NCBI GenBank assembly: GCA_937996535.1
Contig: CALKVF010000073.1
Location: forward strand, 1 to 7,563
Direction: 5' to 3'
Length of the DNA stretch: 7,563 nucleotides
DNA from: an uncultured Novosphingobium sp.
GTDB lineage: Bacteria > Pseudomonadota > Alphaproteobacteria > Sphingomonadales > Sphingomonadaceae
A program made the translations under genes and the position numbers. Shown piece by piece: positions 1-6,009 of this stretch. Under the pieces are notes generated by a model. The model was given only the letters and a program-made list of their open reading frames with translations, searched no databases and had not been told where the DNA came from. Position 1 is the stretch's first letter, and each line of letters begins with the position of its first letter.

Positions 1-158
1 AGTTCGACCTTCCCGTTCCACACCAGATAGCCCACCAGCACCGCGCCGCCGACAAAGGCCAGCAGCGACAGCGCGATCACCACGCGCAGCGAAGCCCCGC
101 TGCGCCGGGGCGGCAGGCCCGGGGCGAGGTTCGGGCGGGTGAAAAATTCATCGGGCAT
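1..158 (-). CDS. N-terminal fragment of a single-pass membrane protein of unknown function (runs off the left edge)
   Basis: Only the first 52 codons are in the window, beginning with ATG at 158-156; the rest lies to the left. The visible protein starts MPDEFFTRPN, has a proline- and arginine-rich stretch (residues 10-25), then one strongly hydrophobic segment at about residues 24-46 ending GYLVWNGK. This predicts a short cytoplasmic N-terminus (positive charges R18, R19 and R25 before the helix) and the bulk of the protein beyond the inner membrane. The start is supported by an AAGG Shine-Dalgarno-like site at 170-167, eight bases upstream. The gene follows hemD by 18 bases on the same strand, so it is probably co-transcribed with hemC-hemD. 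In many Alphaproteobacteria the gene after hemD encodes a mitofilin-like (COG4223-type) membrane protein with a similar N-terminal anchor. That identity is inferred from position only, because no diagnostic domain is in view. Confidence 0.7.
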   Translation of the reverse strand, partial: MPDEFFTRPNLAPGLPPRRSGASLRVVIALSLLAFVGGAVLVGYLVWNGKVE

Positions 159-176
159 TTCAGCTGCCTTGCGGTT

Positions 177-881
177 CTAGCGGGTGCGACCTTCTGGCCC
201 CGGGTCTTGGCACATCTGCCGGGCCAAGGCCAGTAGCGCCGGATCGCTGGGCTGGGACGCGGCGGCAACCTCGCCCCAGCCATCGCCGGCGGCCTGGGCA
301 ATGCGCGGGCCGAGCGCGGCAATCCGCAGCGGCGCGCGGCGGATCGCGTGGCGCACGCAGCTCGCGGCCAGATGGCGGGCCGCCTCGGCCGAATGGAGCG
401 CGATGATTGCCGGGCGCTGCAACAGCGCGATCATGTCTGCGGGAAGCGGCTGGGGCTCGCTGGCATAGACCACGCGCTCATCCATGCTGACGCCGGCGGG
501 CAGGGTCAGCGCCACGCGCTCTTCACCAGCAAGGCGCAGCAAGCGGCGATGGTCCGGGGCTAGCGCGCCAAGCGTCGCTTGCAGCCCGCCTCCGCCGGTA
601 TGAGCCACGGTAAAGCCCGCTGCGCGCGCGGCTTCGGCGGTAGTCTCGCCCACGGCATAGACCGGCAGGCCGCGCAGTGCGGCAAGGCCGGCCCCGGCAT
701 GGCGCAGGGCATTGGCGCTGCCGATCAGCAGGGCATCGTGCTGGCCGGGCGCGGGCACCTGCCAACTGCGCGGGGTCACCGCAAACAGGGCAAAGCCGTG
801 AGCATCAATTCCCGCTGCCCGCGCCGCCGCCACCGTGGCCGCATTGCCGGGCTGGGGGCGGATGACGATCAGCGGGACCAT
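177..881 (-). CDS. hemD: Uroporphyrinogen-III synthase
   Basis: This 234-residue protein is the probable HemD, the cytosolic enzyme that inverts ring D of hydroxymethylbilane and closes it to uroporphyrinogen III, the branch point to haem, sirohaem, cobalamin and bacteriochlorophyll. The family is poorly conserved, but typical marks are present. The N-terminus VPLIVIRPQPGNAAT is the usual opening strand and RP turn. A middle stretch reads LLIGSANALRHAG, followed by LPVYAVGETTAEAARAAGF. The C-terminal part has RIAALGPRIAQAAGDGW followed by ASQPSDPALLALA, matching the usual xIGPxTAxAA…PxxxALxxAL pattern. Length is close to the family norm of about 230-260. The ATG at 881-879 is chosen because the HemD homology begins exactly there and because it sits 4 bases after the hemC stop; longer readings of the frame run back through hemC. 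A GGAG at 898-895 is 13 bases upstream, rather far. Immediate coupling to hemC makes the assignment firm. Confidence 0.93.
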   Translation of the reverse strand: MVPLIVIRPQPGNAATVAAARAAGIDAHGFALFAVTPRSWQVPAPGQHDALLIGSANALRHAGAGLAALRGLPVYAVGETTAEAARAAGFTVAHTGGGGLQATLGALAPDHRRLLRLAGEERVALTLPAGVSMDERVVYASEPQPLPADMIALLQRPAIIALHSAEAARHLAASCVRHAIRRAPLRIAALGPRIAQAAGDGWGEVAAASQPSDPALLALARQMCQDPGPEGRTR

Positions 882-885
882 GCGC

Positions 886-1839
886 TCAGGCGTGCTCCGG
901 CCCTGAAAAGTGGACGCAGACCGCCTCGGGCGCGCGGGCCAGCAGCGTGGCGGCGAGCGCGGCGGGGCCGGCGGTATCGCCTGCGGGGAAACGCTGCTCG
1001 GCCTCGACCTTTTCGGCGCCATCGGGGCTGTAGATCGCTGCGCGCAGCACCAGATCATCGCCGGCGTGAGTGGTCAGCACTGCGATCGGGCTGTGGCAAT
1101 TGCCGCCGAGCCCGGCAAGCAGTGCGCGTTCGGCCAGCACCGCGTGGCGGCTGGGGAGATGGTCGATCGCGGCGAGGATCGCGCGGGTGTCTGCCGCATC
1201 GGTGCGGCATTCGATCGCGATCGCACCCTGGCCCGGGGCGGGCAGCCATTCTTCGGCGTCGAGCGGATGGCCGGTGCCCTGTTCGCCCAGCCGGTTAAGC
1301 CCGGCGCGGGCCAGCAGCGTGGCATCGGCCTCGTCGGCGGCCAGCTTGGCCAGCCGGGTGGCGACATTGCCGCGGAACGGCACGATCACGCAATCGGGGC
1401 GGGCGTGGAGCAATTGCGCGGCGCGGCGCGGGGCGCTGGTGCCAACCCGCGCGCCTTGCGGCAGGGCGCGGATGCTGGCCGCGCCGACCAGCACGTCGCG
1501 CACGTCCTCACGCGGTAGGATCGCGGCGATCACCAGGCTGTCGGGGCGGATCGTCTCGACGTCCTTCAGCGAATGGACCGCAAAGTCGATCTCGCCGGTG
1601 GCGAGCCACTGGTCGAGTTCCTTGGTCCACAGCGCCTTGCCGCCGATTTCGGCGAGCGGGCGATCCTGGATCTTGTCGCCGCTGGCGGTTACGGGAACGA
1701 TCTCGATCGCAAGGCCGGGATGGGCGGCGAGCAGGCGGTCGCGGGCCTCTTCGGCCTGGGCCATCGCCAGCGGCGAACGGCGCGTGCCAAGCCGCAGGGT
1801 CTGGTTCAGGTTCGATCGGGAATGTGGACTCGGGGACAT
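886..1839 (-). CDS. hemC: Hydroxymethylbilane synthase (porphobilinogen deaminase)
   Basis: HemC (317 residues) is a cytosolic enzyme that joins four porphobilinogen units into hydroxymethylbilane using a covalently bound dipyrromethane cofactor. The cofactor-carrying cysteine is C248 in LGGNCHSPIA, equivalent to the E. coli LEGGCQVPIG loop. The catalytic aspartate is D93 in AVHSLKDV, next to K92. Substrate-binding arginines are seen as R20 in GTRRSPLAMAQA, R138 and R139 in GTSAPRRAAQL, and R156 and R162 in FRGNVATRL. Other family motifs are PLAEIGGKALWTKELD (residues 61-76) and PAPGQGAIAIECR (200-212). Length is typical. The residue after TR in the N-terminal motif is R21, where many homologues have G or Q; this is not expected to destroy function. 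The ATG at 1839-1837 is the only reasonable start, although no strong Shine-Dalgarno site precedes it. It is the first gene of a leftward hemC-hemD unit and diverges from tsaD. Confidence 0.97.
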   Translation of the reverse strand: MSPSPHSRSNLNQTLRLGTRRSPLAMAQAEEARDRLLAAHPGLAIEIVPVTASGDKIQDRPLAEIGGKALWTKELDQWLATGEIDFAVHSLKDVETIRPDSLVIAAILPREDVRDVLVGAASIRALPQGARVGTSAPRRAAQLLHARPDCVIVPFRGNVATRLAKLAADEADATLLARAGLNRLGEQGTGHPLDAEEWLPAPGQGAIAIECRTDAADTRAILAAIDHLPSRHAVLAERALLAGLGGNCHSPIAVLTTHAGDDLVLRAAIYSPDGAEKVEAEQRFPAGDTAGPAALAATLLARAPEAVCVHFSGPEHA

Positions 1840-1882
1840 GGCCGCTTGTGCTAGTCGCCAATGTCAGTAAGTGGAAGCCGCG
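1840..1882. promoter_or_regulatory. Divergent intergenic spacer between hemC and tsaD
   Basis: These 43 bases separate the start codons of the leftward hemC-hemD unit and the rightward tsaD operon. Both transcripts must begin here or inside the 5' coding sequence of the opposite gene, because nothing upstream on either strand reads in the right direction. I could not recognise a convincing -35/-10 pair on either strand, nor an inverted repeat that would suggest an operator. The call as a regulatory region is therefore an inference from gene orientation, not from visible boxes. Confidence 0.35.
1873..1877 (+). promoter_or_regulatory. Ribosome binding site that fixes the tsaD start
   Basis: GGAAG lies five bases before the ATG at 1883. 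The in-frame GTG at 1871, which would add four residues, has no purine-rich site upstream and would itself overlap this motif. The ATG also gives the N-terminus expected for TsaD, MGIVLGIESSCDET. Confidence 0.6.
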
Positions 1883-2911
1883 ATGGGGATTGTCCTCGGA
1901 ATTGAATCGTCCTGCGACGAAACGGCAGCCGCGCTGGTCGACAGCGAGCGGCGCATTCTTGCGCAGCGCATCGCCTCGCAGGATGAAGCCCACCGGCCCT
2001 ACGGCGGGGTCGTTCCCGAAATCGCCGCCCGCGCCCATGCCGAACGGCTTGCCCCGCTGATCGAGGGCACCCTCGCCGATGCCGGGATGAGCCTTGCCGA
2101 TGTCGATGCGATTGCCGCGACGGCGGGGCCGGGCCTGATCGGCGGGGTGATGGTCGGCCTCGTTACTGCCAAGGCGCTGGCGATGGCGGCGGCCAAGCCG
2201 CTGATCGCGGTCAACCATCTGGAAGGCCACGCGCTGTCGCCCCGGCTGGCCGATGCCAGCCTCACCTATCCCTATCTGCTGCTGTTGGTGTCGGGCGGGC
2301 ACTGCCAGGTGCTGCTGGTTGAAGGGGTGGGGCGCTATCGCCGCCTTGCCACTACGATTGACGATGCGTTGGGCGAAGCCTTTGACAAGACCGCCAAGAT
2401 CCTCGGGCTCGGCTATCCCGGCGGCCCCGCGGTCGAGCGGCTGGCGCGTGAGGGCAATCCCCGCGCCGTGCCGCTGCCGCGCCCGCTGGTTGGCAGCGGG
2501 GAGCCGCATTTTTCCTTCGCCGGGCTCAAAAGCGCGGTGCTGCGCGCACATCAGGCCGGAACCCATAGCGCGGACGATCTCGCCGCATCGTTCCAGCAGG
2601 CGGCGATTGATTGCGTGATCGATCGCACCCGGATTGCGCTGGGCGCTGTTGCGGGGGTGAGCGCGCTGGTCGTGGCCGGCGGGGTGGCCGCCAATCAGGC
2701 GATGCGCGCCGCGCTGGAAGGCTTGGCGGGGGACTTTGGCCTGCCCTTCGTTGCGCCGCCGCTGGGGCTGTGCACCGATAACGCGGCGATGATCGCCTGG
2801 GTGGGGGTGGAGCGGCTGGGCCAATCCGACCCGCTCGATTTTGCGGCCCGTCCGCGCTGGCCGCTCGATCCCGAGGCCCAGCCGGTGCGCGGCGCGGGAG
2901 TGAAAGCATGA
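1883..2911 (+). CDS. tsaD: tRNA N6-adenosine threonylcarbamoyltransferase TsaD
   Basis: TsaD (formerly Gcp/YgjD; 342 residues here) transfers the threonylcarbamoyl group from threonylcarbamoyl-AMP, made by TsaC/TsaB-type partners, to A37 of tRNAs that read ANN codons, giving t6A. It works in the cytosol in a complex with TsaB and TsaE and is nearly universal. The ASKHA-type ATPase fold is recognisable from several motifs: GIESSCDETAAALV at the N-terminus; the metal-binding histidines H112 and H116 in VNHLEGHALS; the phosphate-loop-like LVSGGHCQ (residues 135-142); FDKTAKILGLGYPGGP (167-182); SFAGLKSAVL (211-220); VAGGVAANQ (264-272); and the metal-ligand aspartate D299 in LCTDNAAMIA. All key residues are intact and length matches bacterial homologues. 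The ATG at 1883 is preferred to an in-frame GTG at 1871. It is the first gene of the rightward operon and its TGA overlaps the gpsA ATG. tsaD-gpsA adjacency is common in Alphaproteobacteria. Confidence 0.97.
   Translation: MGIVLGIESSCDETAAALVDSERRILAQRIASQDEAHRPYGGVVPEIAARAHAERLAPLIEGTLADAGMSLADVDAIAATAGPGLIGGVMVGLVTAKALAMAAAKPLIAVNHLEGHALSPRLADASLTYPYLLLLVSGGHCQVLLVEGVGRYRRLATTIDDALGEAFDKTAKILGLGYPGGPAVERLAREGNPRAVPLPRPLVGSGEPHFSFAGLKSAVLRAHQAGTHSADDLAASFQQAAIDCVIDRTRIALGAVAGVSALVVAGGVAANQAMRAALEGLAGDFGLPFVAPPLGLCTDNAAMIAWVGVERLGQSDPLDFAARPRWPLDPEAQPVRGAGVKA
2896..2900 (+). promoter_or_regulatory. Ribosome binding site of gpsA, inside the end of tsaD
   Basis: GGGAG sits seven bases before the gpsA ATG at 2908 and lies within the last codons of tsaD. 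It is a good Shine-Dalgarno match at ideal spacing, so gpsA can be initiated directly as well as by coupling to tsaD termination at the ATGA overlap. Confidence 0.6.
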
Positions 2912-3909
2912 GCAGCGCGACAATCGGAGTGATCGGGGCCGGGGCATGGGGCACGGCGCTGGCGCAGAGCCTGGCCAGCGATGGCAGCAAGGTGCTGATC
3001 TGGGCGCGCGAGGCCGAACTGGTCGCCGAAATCAACACCGCCCACACCAACAGCCTGTTCCTCCCTAGTGCCAAATTGGCAGATTCTATTTCAGCAACGA
3101 ACCAGATTGGTGATCTAGCCGAACTCCCGGTGTTGCTGGTGGTCTGCCCGGCGCAGCATCTGGCCCGCGTGCTGGGCGATCTGCCCGATGCGCCGCGCGA
3201 TCTGGTGCTCTGCGCCAAGGGGATCGAGGCGGGCAGCGGGCGGCTGATGGGCGCGGTCGCGGCGCAGGCCGCACCGTCCGCCGCGCTGGCGGTGCTTTCG
3301 GGTCCGACCTTCGCCCACGAAGTCGCCGCCGGATTGCCCACGGCAGTCACGCTCGCCTGTTCGGGCGGGGCGGCGCAGTGGGACCGGCTCGCCCCGGTCA
3401 TCTCGCGCCCGGCGCTGCGGCCCTATTATTCGGATGACGTGATCGGCGCCGAGATCGGCGGATCGGTCAAGAACGTGCTGGCGATCGCTTGCGGCGTGGT
3501 CGAGGGGCTGGGGCTGGGGCAGAACGCCCGTGCTGCGCTCATCGCCCGCGGCTATGCCGAAATGGTCCGCTTTGGCCTGGCGCGCGGCGCGCGGGCTGAA
3601 ACGCTGGCCGGGCTGTGCGGCATGGGCGATCTGGTGCTGACCTGTTCATCGACCTCAAGCCGCAACTTCTCGCTCGGCAAGGCGCTGGGCGAAGGGCTCA
3701 GCGCGGCAGAAGCGCTGGCCGGCAAGAACAGCGTGGCCGAAGGCGCGCATACCGCGCCGGTACTGGCCGATCTGGCGGGCCGCGAAGGCATCGCCATGCC
3801 GATCGTCGATGCGGTGTGCCGCCTGCTCGCAGGGGAAGCCCCGGCCCGCGCGGTGGTGGCCGAATTGCTGGCCCGTCCGCTGCGTCCGGAGCAGGAAGCC
3901 CCCGTGTGA
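2908..3909 (+). CDS. gpsA: NAD(P)-dependent glycerol-3-phosphate dehydrogenase
   Basis: GpsA (333 residues) reduces dihydroxyacetone phosphate to sn-glycerol-3-phosphate, the backbone precursor for membrane phospholipids, in the cytosol. The N-terminal Rossmann fold shows the GxGxxG-type nucleotide-binding motif IGVIGAGAWGTALAQ (residues 6-20). Further family motifs are CAKGIE (102-107, K104), LSGPTFAHEVAAGLPTAV (130-147), the catalytic-lysine segment GGSVKNVLAIACG (184-196, K188), LCGMGDLVLTCSSTSSRN (236-253) and VAEGAHTA (277-284). All active-site residues I can place are present and length is typical. It begins at an ATGA overlap with tsaD and ends at a GTGA overlap with the flippase gene, so it is probably translated from the same transcript. 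An unusual local feature is an AT-rich, rare-codon patch at 3061-3120 (residues 52-71). It lies in a variable loop region and does not interrupt the frame. Confidence 0.97.
   Translation: MSSATIGVIGAGAWGTALAQSLASDGSKVLIWAREAELVAEINTAHTNSLFLPSAKLADSISATNQIGDLAELPVLLVVCPAQHLARVLGDLPDAPRDLVLCAKGIEAGSGRLMGAVAAQAAPSAALAVLSGPTFAHEVAAGLPTAVTLACSGGAAQWDRLAPVISRPALRPYYSDDVIGAEIGGSVKNVLAIACGVVEGLGLGQNARAALIARGYAEMVRFGLARGARAETLAGLCGMGDLVLTCSSTSSRNFSLGKALGEGLSAAEALAGKNSVAEGAHTAPVLADLAGREGIAMPIVDAVCRLLAGEAPARAVVAELLARPLRPEQEAPV
3893..3898 (+). promoter_or_regulatory. Ribosome binding site that fixes the GTG start of the flippase gene
   Basis: AGGAAG, in the last codons of gpsA, is seven bases before the GTG at 3906. 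This supports the GTG start, which overlaps the gpsA TGA by four bases. Upstream in-frame starts would place a long non-homologous stretch inside gpsA. Confidence 0.6.
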
Positions 3910-5390
3910 GCGACGCCGCGCAGCAGGATATTCAGGCCCTGGCCAAGGGCGGGCGCACCAATGTGCTGGGGTTCGTGATCCGCCTTGCGGCCACGGCCCC
4001 GTTCCTGATCATCGCCAGCCGGATGTATGGCGCCGAGGCGCTGGGCCGGTTTGCCTCGGCCACGGTGATGATCGAACTGGCCGGCCAGCTCTGCACGCTC
4101 GGGCAAAAGCGCGGGCTGGCCCAGCGGCTGGCCGCCGATGGCGATCACCCCACCCACAGCGTGGCCGATGCGATGACGCTGGCGGGCGGGCTGGCGTTGC
4201 TTGCGGCGGCGGTGCTCTATGCCGTGCCGTGGCTGCTCTATCCCAATGCCACCTATACCGAGCTGGACCGCTTGCTGGTGCTGGCGATCCTGCCCGCCAC
4301 GCTGACCGACATCGCGCTGGCGGCGCTGGCTTACCGCTATGACGTGGCAACCTCGGTGCGCGCCCGCGCCGTGGTGGAACCCTGGACCCTGTCGATCGCG
4401 GCGGTGACGCTGTTCTTCCTCGACCGGGCCAGCGGCCTTTCGGGCTCCTATCTGATTTCGCGCTATGCCACGGCGCTCGCCGCGCTCTGGCCGCTGTATC
4501 GCAGCTATGGTCTGCCCCGGCAGTGGCGCCCGCATCTGTTGCGGCTGTGGCGCCTGTCGATGGCCAACCTGCCGCTGGCCGCGGCCGACGCGGTAGAATG
4601 GGGCACGCGCAAGCTTGATATCTTTATTCTGCGCTTCTTCGCGGGCGAAGAGGCGCTGGGGGTCTATTACTTCGCACAGCAGGTCGCGACCCTGCCGCAA
4701 AAGCTCAAAACCAGTTTCGAGCCGATCCTTGGCCCGGTGATCACCCGCAATCTCAAGGAAGGCAACTACGCCGCGATTGCCGCGCAGGTTCGCCAGGTCG
4801 GCTTCTGGATCACCGCCGCGCAGGCTGGCATCGCGCTCGCGCTCGCCATCCCGGGCGAAGCGGTGATGGGGCTGGGCGGGGCAGACTTCGTTGGCGGCAC
4901 CGGCGCGCTGGCGTTCCTGTTGCTGGCCGAAGTGGTGGCCGCCACCGCCGTGGTGAGCGAGGCCGCGCTGGTCTATGTCGCGCGGCTGCGCAACCTGTGG
5001 GTGTCGCTGTTCACCATCGCCCTGCAGGCCGTGCTCACCGTTGCCGGGATCGAACTGGTCAAGCATTTCGGCCTCAACCAGAATTACCGCGCCGCTGCGG
5101 CTGCTGGCGCGCTGATGCTCTCGCTCGGCACGGCTTCGCTAATCAAGGCGGGGCTGCTGGGGCGGATCCTCCAGCATCCGGTCGGCAACTGGCGCTGGGC
5201 GCTGGTCTGGGCCGTGGTTCCCGCCGGGGCGCTGGGCTGGGCCGCCACCCGCTTCCTGCCGCAATGGGCCGAGCTGCTGGTCGGCATCCCGGCCATGCTC
5301 GGGGTCTATTGCTGGGTGATCTGGCACCGCGGCTTCGGGCCTGAAGACCGGGTGCTGTTCCGCCGCAACGTCGCAAAGAGCGGGGTGTGA
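3906..5390 (+). CDS. Multi-spanning inner-membrane flippase of the polysaccharide biosynthesis (Wzx/MOP) type
   Basis: This 494-residue protein is highly hydrophobic, with roughly 12 membrane segments. The clearest lie near residues 19-37, 47-66, 86-108, 121-141, 156-172, 298-315, 332-350, 364-383, 396-417, 430-448 and 455-473, in two halves separated by a polar stretch at about 203-290. The start (KGGRTNVLGFVIRLAATAPFLIIASRMYGAEALGRFASA) is the pattern seen at helix 1 of polysaccharide biosynthesis proteins, in which a short N-terminal amphipathic part leads into a helix ending near a Y/F-G-xxxxGxF motif. The mid-protein segment FILRFFAGEEALGVYYFAQQ, before helix 7, is equally typical. Such proteins flip lipid-linked sugars across the inner membrane. 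The substrate here is unknown, and no glycosyltransferase or polymerase gene is nearby. The GTG start at 3906 overlaps the gpsA stop by four bases (GTGA) and has a good ribosome binding site. The stop overlaps the next gene in the same way. A lipid or other MOP-superfamily substrate is possible. Confidence 0.85.
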   Translation: MSDAAQQDIQALAKGGRTNVLGFVIRLAATAPFLIIASRMYGAEALGRFASATVMIELAGQLCTLGQKRGLAQRLAADGDHPTHSVADAMTLAGGLALLAAAVLYAVPWLLYPNATYTELDRLLVLAILPATLTDIALAALAYRYDVATSVRARAVVEPWTLSIAAVTLFFLDRASGLSGSYLISRYATALAALWPLYRSYGLPRQWRPHLLRLWRLSMANLPLAAADAVEWGTRKLDIFILRFFAGEEALGVYYFAQQVATLPQKLKTSFEPILGPVITRNLKEGNYAAIAAQVRQVGFWITAAQAGIALALAIPGEAVMGLGGADFVGGTGALAFLLLAEVVAATAVVSEAALVYVARLRNLWVSLFTIALQAVLTVAGIELVKHFGLNQNYRAAAAAGALMLSLGTASLIKAGLLGRILQHPVGNWRWALVWAVVPAGALGWAATRFLPQWAELLVGIPAMLGVYCWVIWHRGFGPEDRVLFRRNVAKSGV

Positions 5391-5926
5391 CGATGCGCCG
5401 CGCCACGCTGGTGCTGGCGCTGGGCGGCGCGCTGCTGGCCGGGCTGCTGGCGCTTGCGGGCGTGCAAACCATCCGCGCGGGCGGCTTGCACCGCGAAGCG
5501 CGCACCGCCGATCTGCCCGCCGCCTTGCACTGCAAGAGCGCGGTCGAAGGCATTCTCAAGACCCGCACCCTGCGTTTCGAGGAAGGCAGCGCCGCGCTTG
5601 ATCCCGCCAGCACGGCCATGCTCGATGAAGTCGCCGCTGCGCTGCGGCCTTGCGCGGGCGGGCGGATCGCAATCACCGGCCATACCGATGCCCAGGGGGA
5701 CGAGGCGGTCAACGTCGCGCTCAGCCTTGAACGCGCGCGGACCGTGCGCGAGGCGCTGGTGGCGCGCGGCATTGCGCGGGGCGATCTGCGGGCGCGCGGA
5801 CTGGGTTCGGCCGAGCCGGTCAGCGGGCTTGATCCTGCCGATCCCGCCAACCGGCGGATTGAATTTGCCGTGCTGACCCCGGCACGCATCCAGCCGACCC
5901 CGATCGACACCCCGGTGGCGGATTGA
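5387..5926 (+). CDS. Small OmpA-domain (peptidoglycan-binding) envelope protein
   Basis: This protein has 179 residues from GTG 5387; starting at ATG 5393 it would be 177. The GTG gives a 4-base GTGA overlap with the flippase stop, like the preceding junction, with a weak AGAG six bases upstream. The ATG is also plausible. The N-terminus has two arginines and a hydrophobic stretch (residues 7-27), a signal peptide with possible cleavage after ALA-24 or an uncleaved anchor; there is no lipobox cysteine. Residues about 60-163 form an OmpA C-terminal-like domain: LRFEEGSAALD, then ITGHTDAQGDEAVNVALSLERARTV, then LRARGLGSAEPV and PANRRIEF. D101 and R116 correspond to the residue pair that binds diaminopimelate of peptidoglycan in OmpA-like proteins. 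No beta-barrel or other domain is attached. Two cysteines, C49 and C89, flank the first strand-helix unit and could form a periplasmic disulfide. Role inferred: periplasmic or outer-membrane cell-wall tethering. Confidence 0.88.
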   Translation: MTMRRATLVLALGGALLAGLLALAGVQTIRAGGLHREARTADLPAALHCKSAVEGILKTRTLRFEEGSAALDPASTAMLDEVAAALRPCAGGRIAITGHTDAQGDEAVNVALSLERARTVREALVARGIARGDLRARGLGSAEPVSGLDPADPANRRIEFAVLTPARIQPTPIDTPVAD

Positions 5927-6009
5927 CGCGCCGCCTGCCACTTCGGGCTTGAAATCCGCGCGCGATTGAGGCTTGCCTGCGCCGCGACCTGCAACGGGAA
6001 ACAACAGCG

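Noticed and set aside
882..1058. Upstream extension of hemD by 59 codons
   Set aside because: The added residues overlap the end of hemC and do not resemble HemD; homology begins exactly at the ATG at 881.
579..1870. Plus-strand open frames of 239, 202 and 266 codons opposite hemC and hemD
   Set aside because: They are shadows in GC-rich DNA. Translations are Arg/Ser/Ala-rich without domains, and the minus-strand genes carry all expected catalytic residues.
1508..2947. Long open frame (479 codons) on the minus strand across tsaD and the start of hemC
   Set aside because: It is antisense to tsaD and then out of frame with hemC. Its composition is Arg/Gln/Pro-biased with no known motif, while both true genes are complete.
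3552..5066. Long open frame (504 codons) on the minus strand opposite gpsA and the flippase gene
   Set aside because: It lies fully antisense to two well-supported genes. Its translation is rich in Arg, Gln, His and Gly with no hydrophobic core or recognisable domain, the usual result of reading GC-rich codons backwards.
5949..5954. TTGAAA as a -35 box for the helix-hairpin-helix gene
   Set aside because: No acceptable -10 hexamer lies 16-18 bases downstream (the bases there are CTTGCC), so I cannot support a promoter from this hexamer alone.
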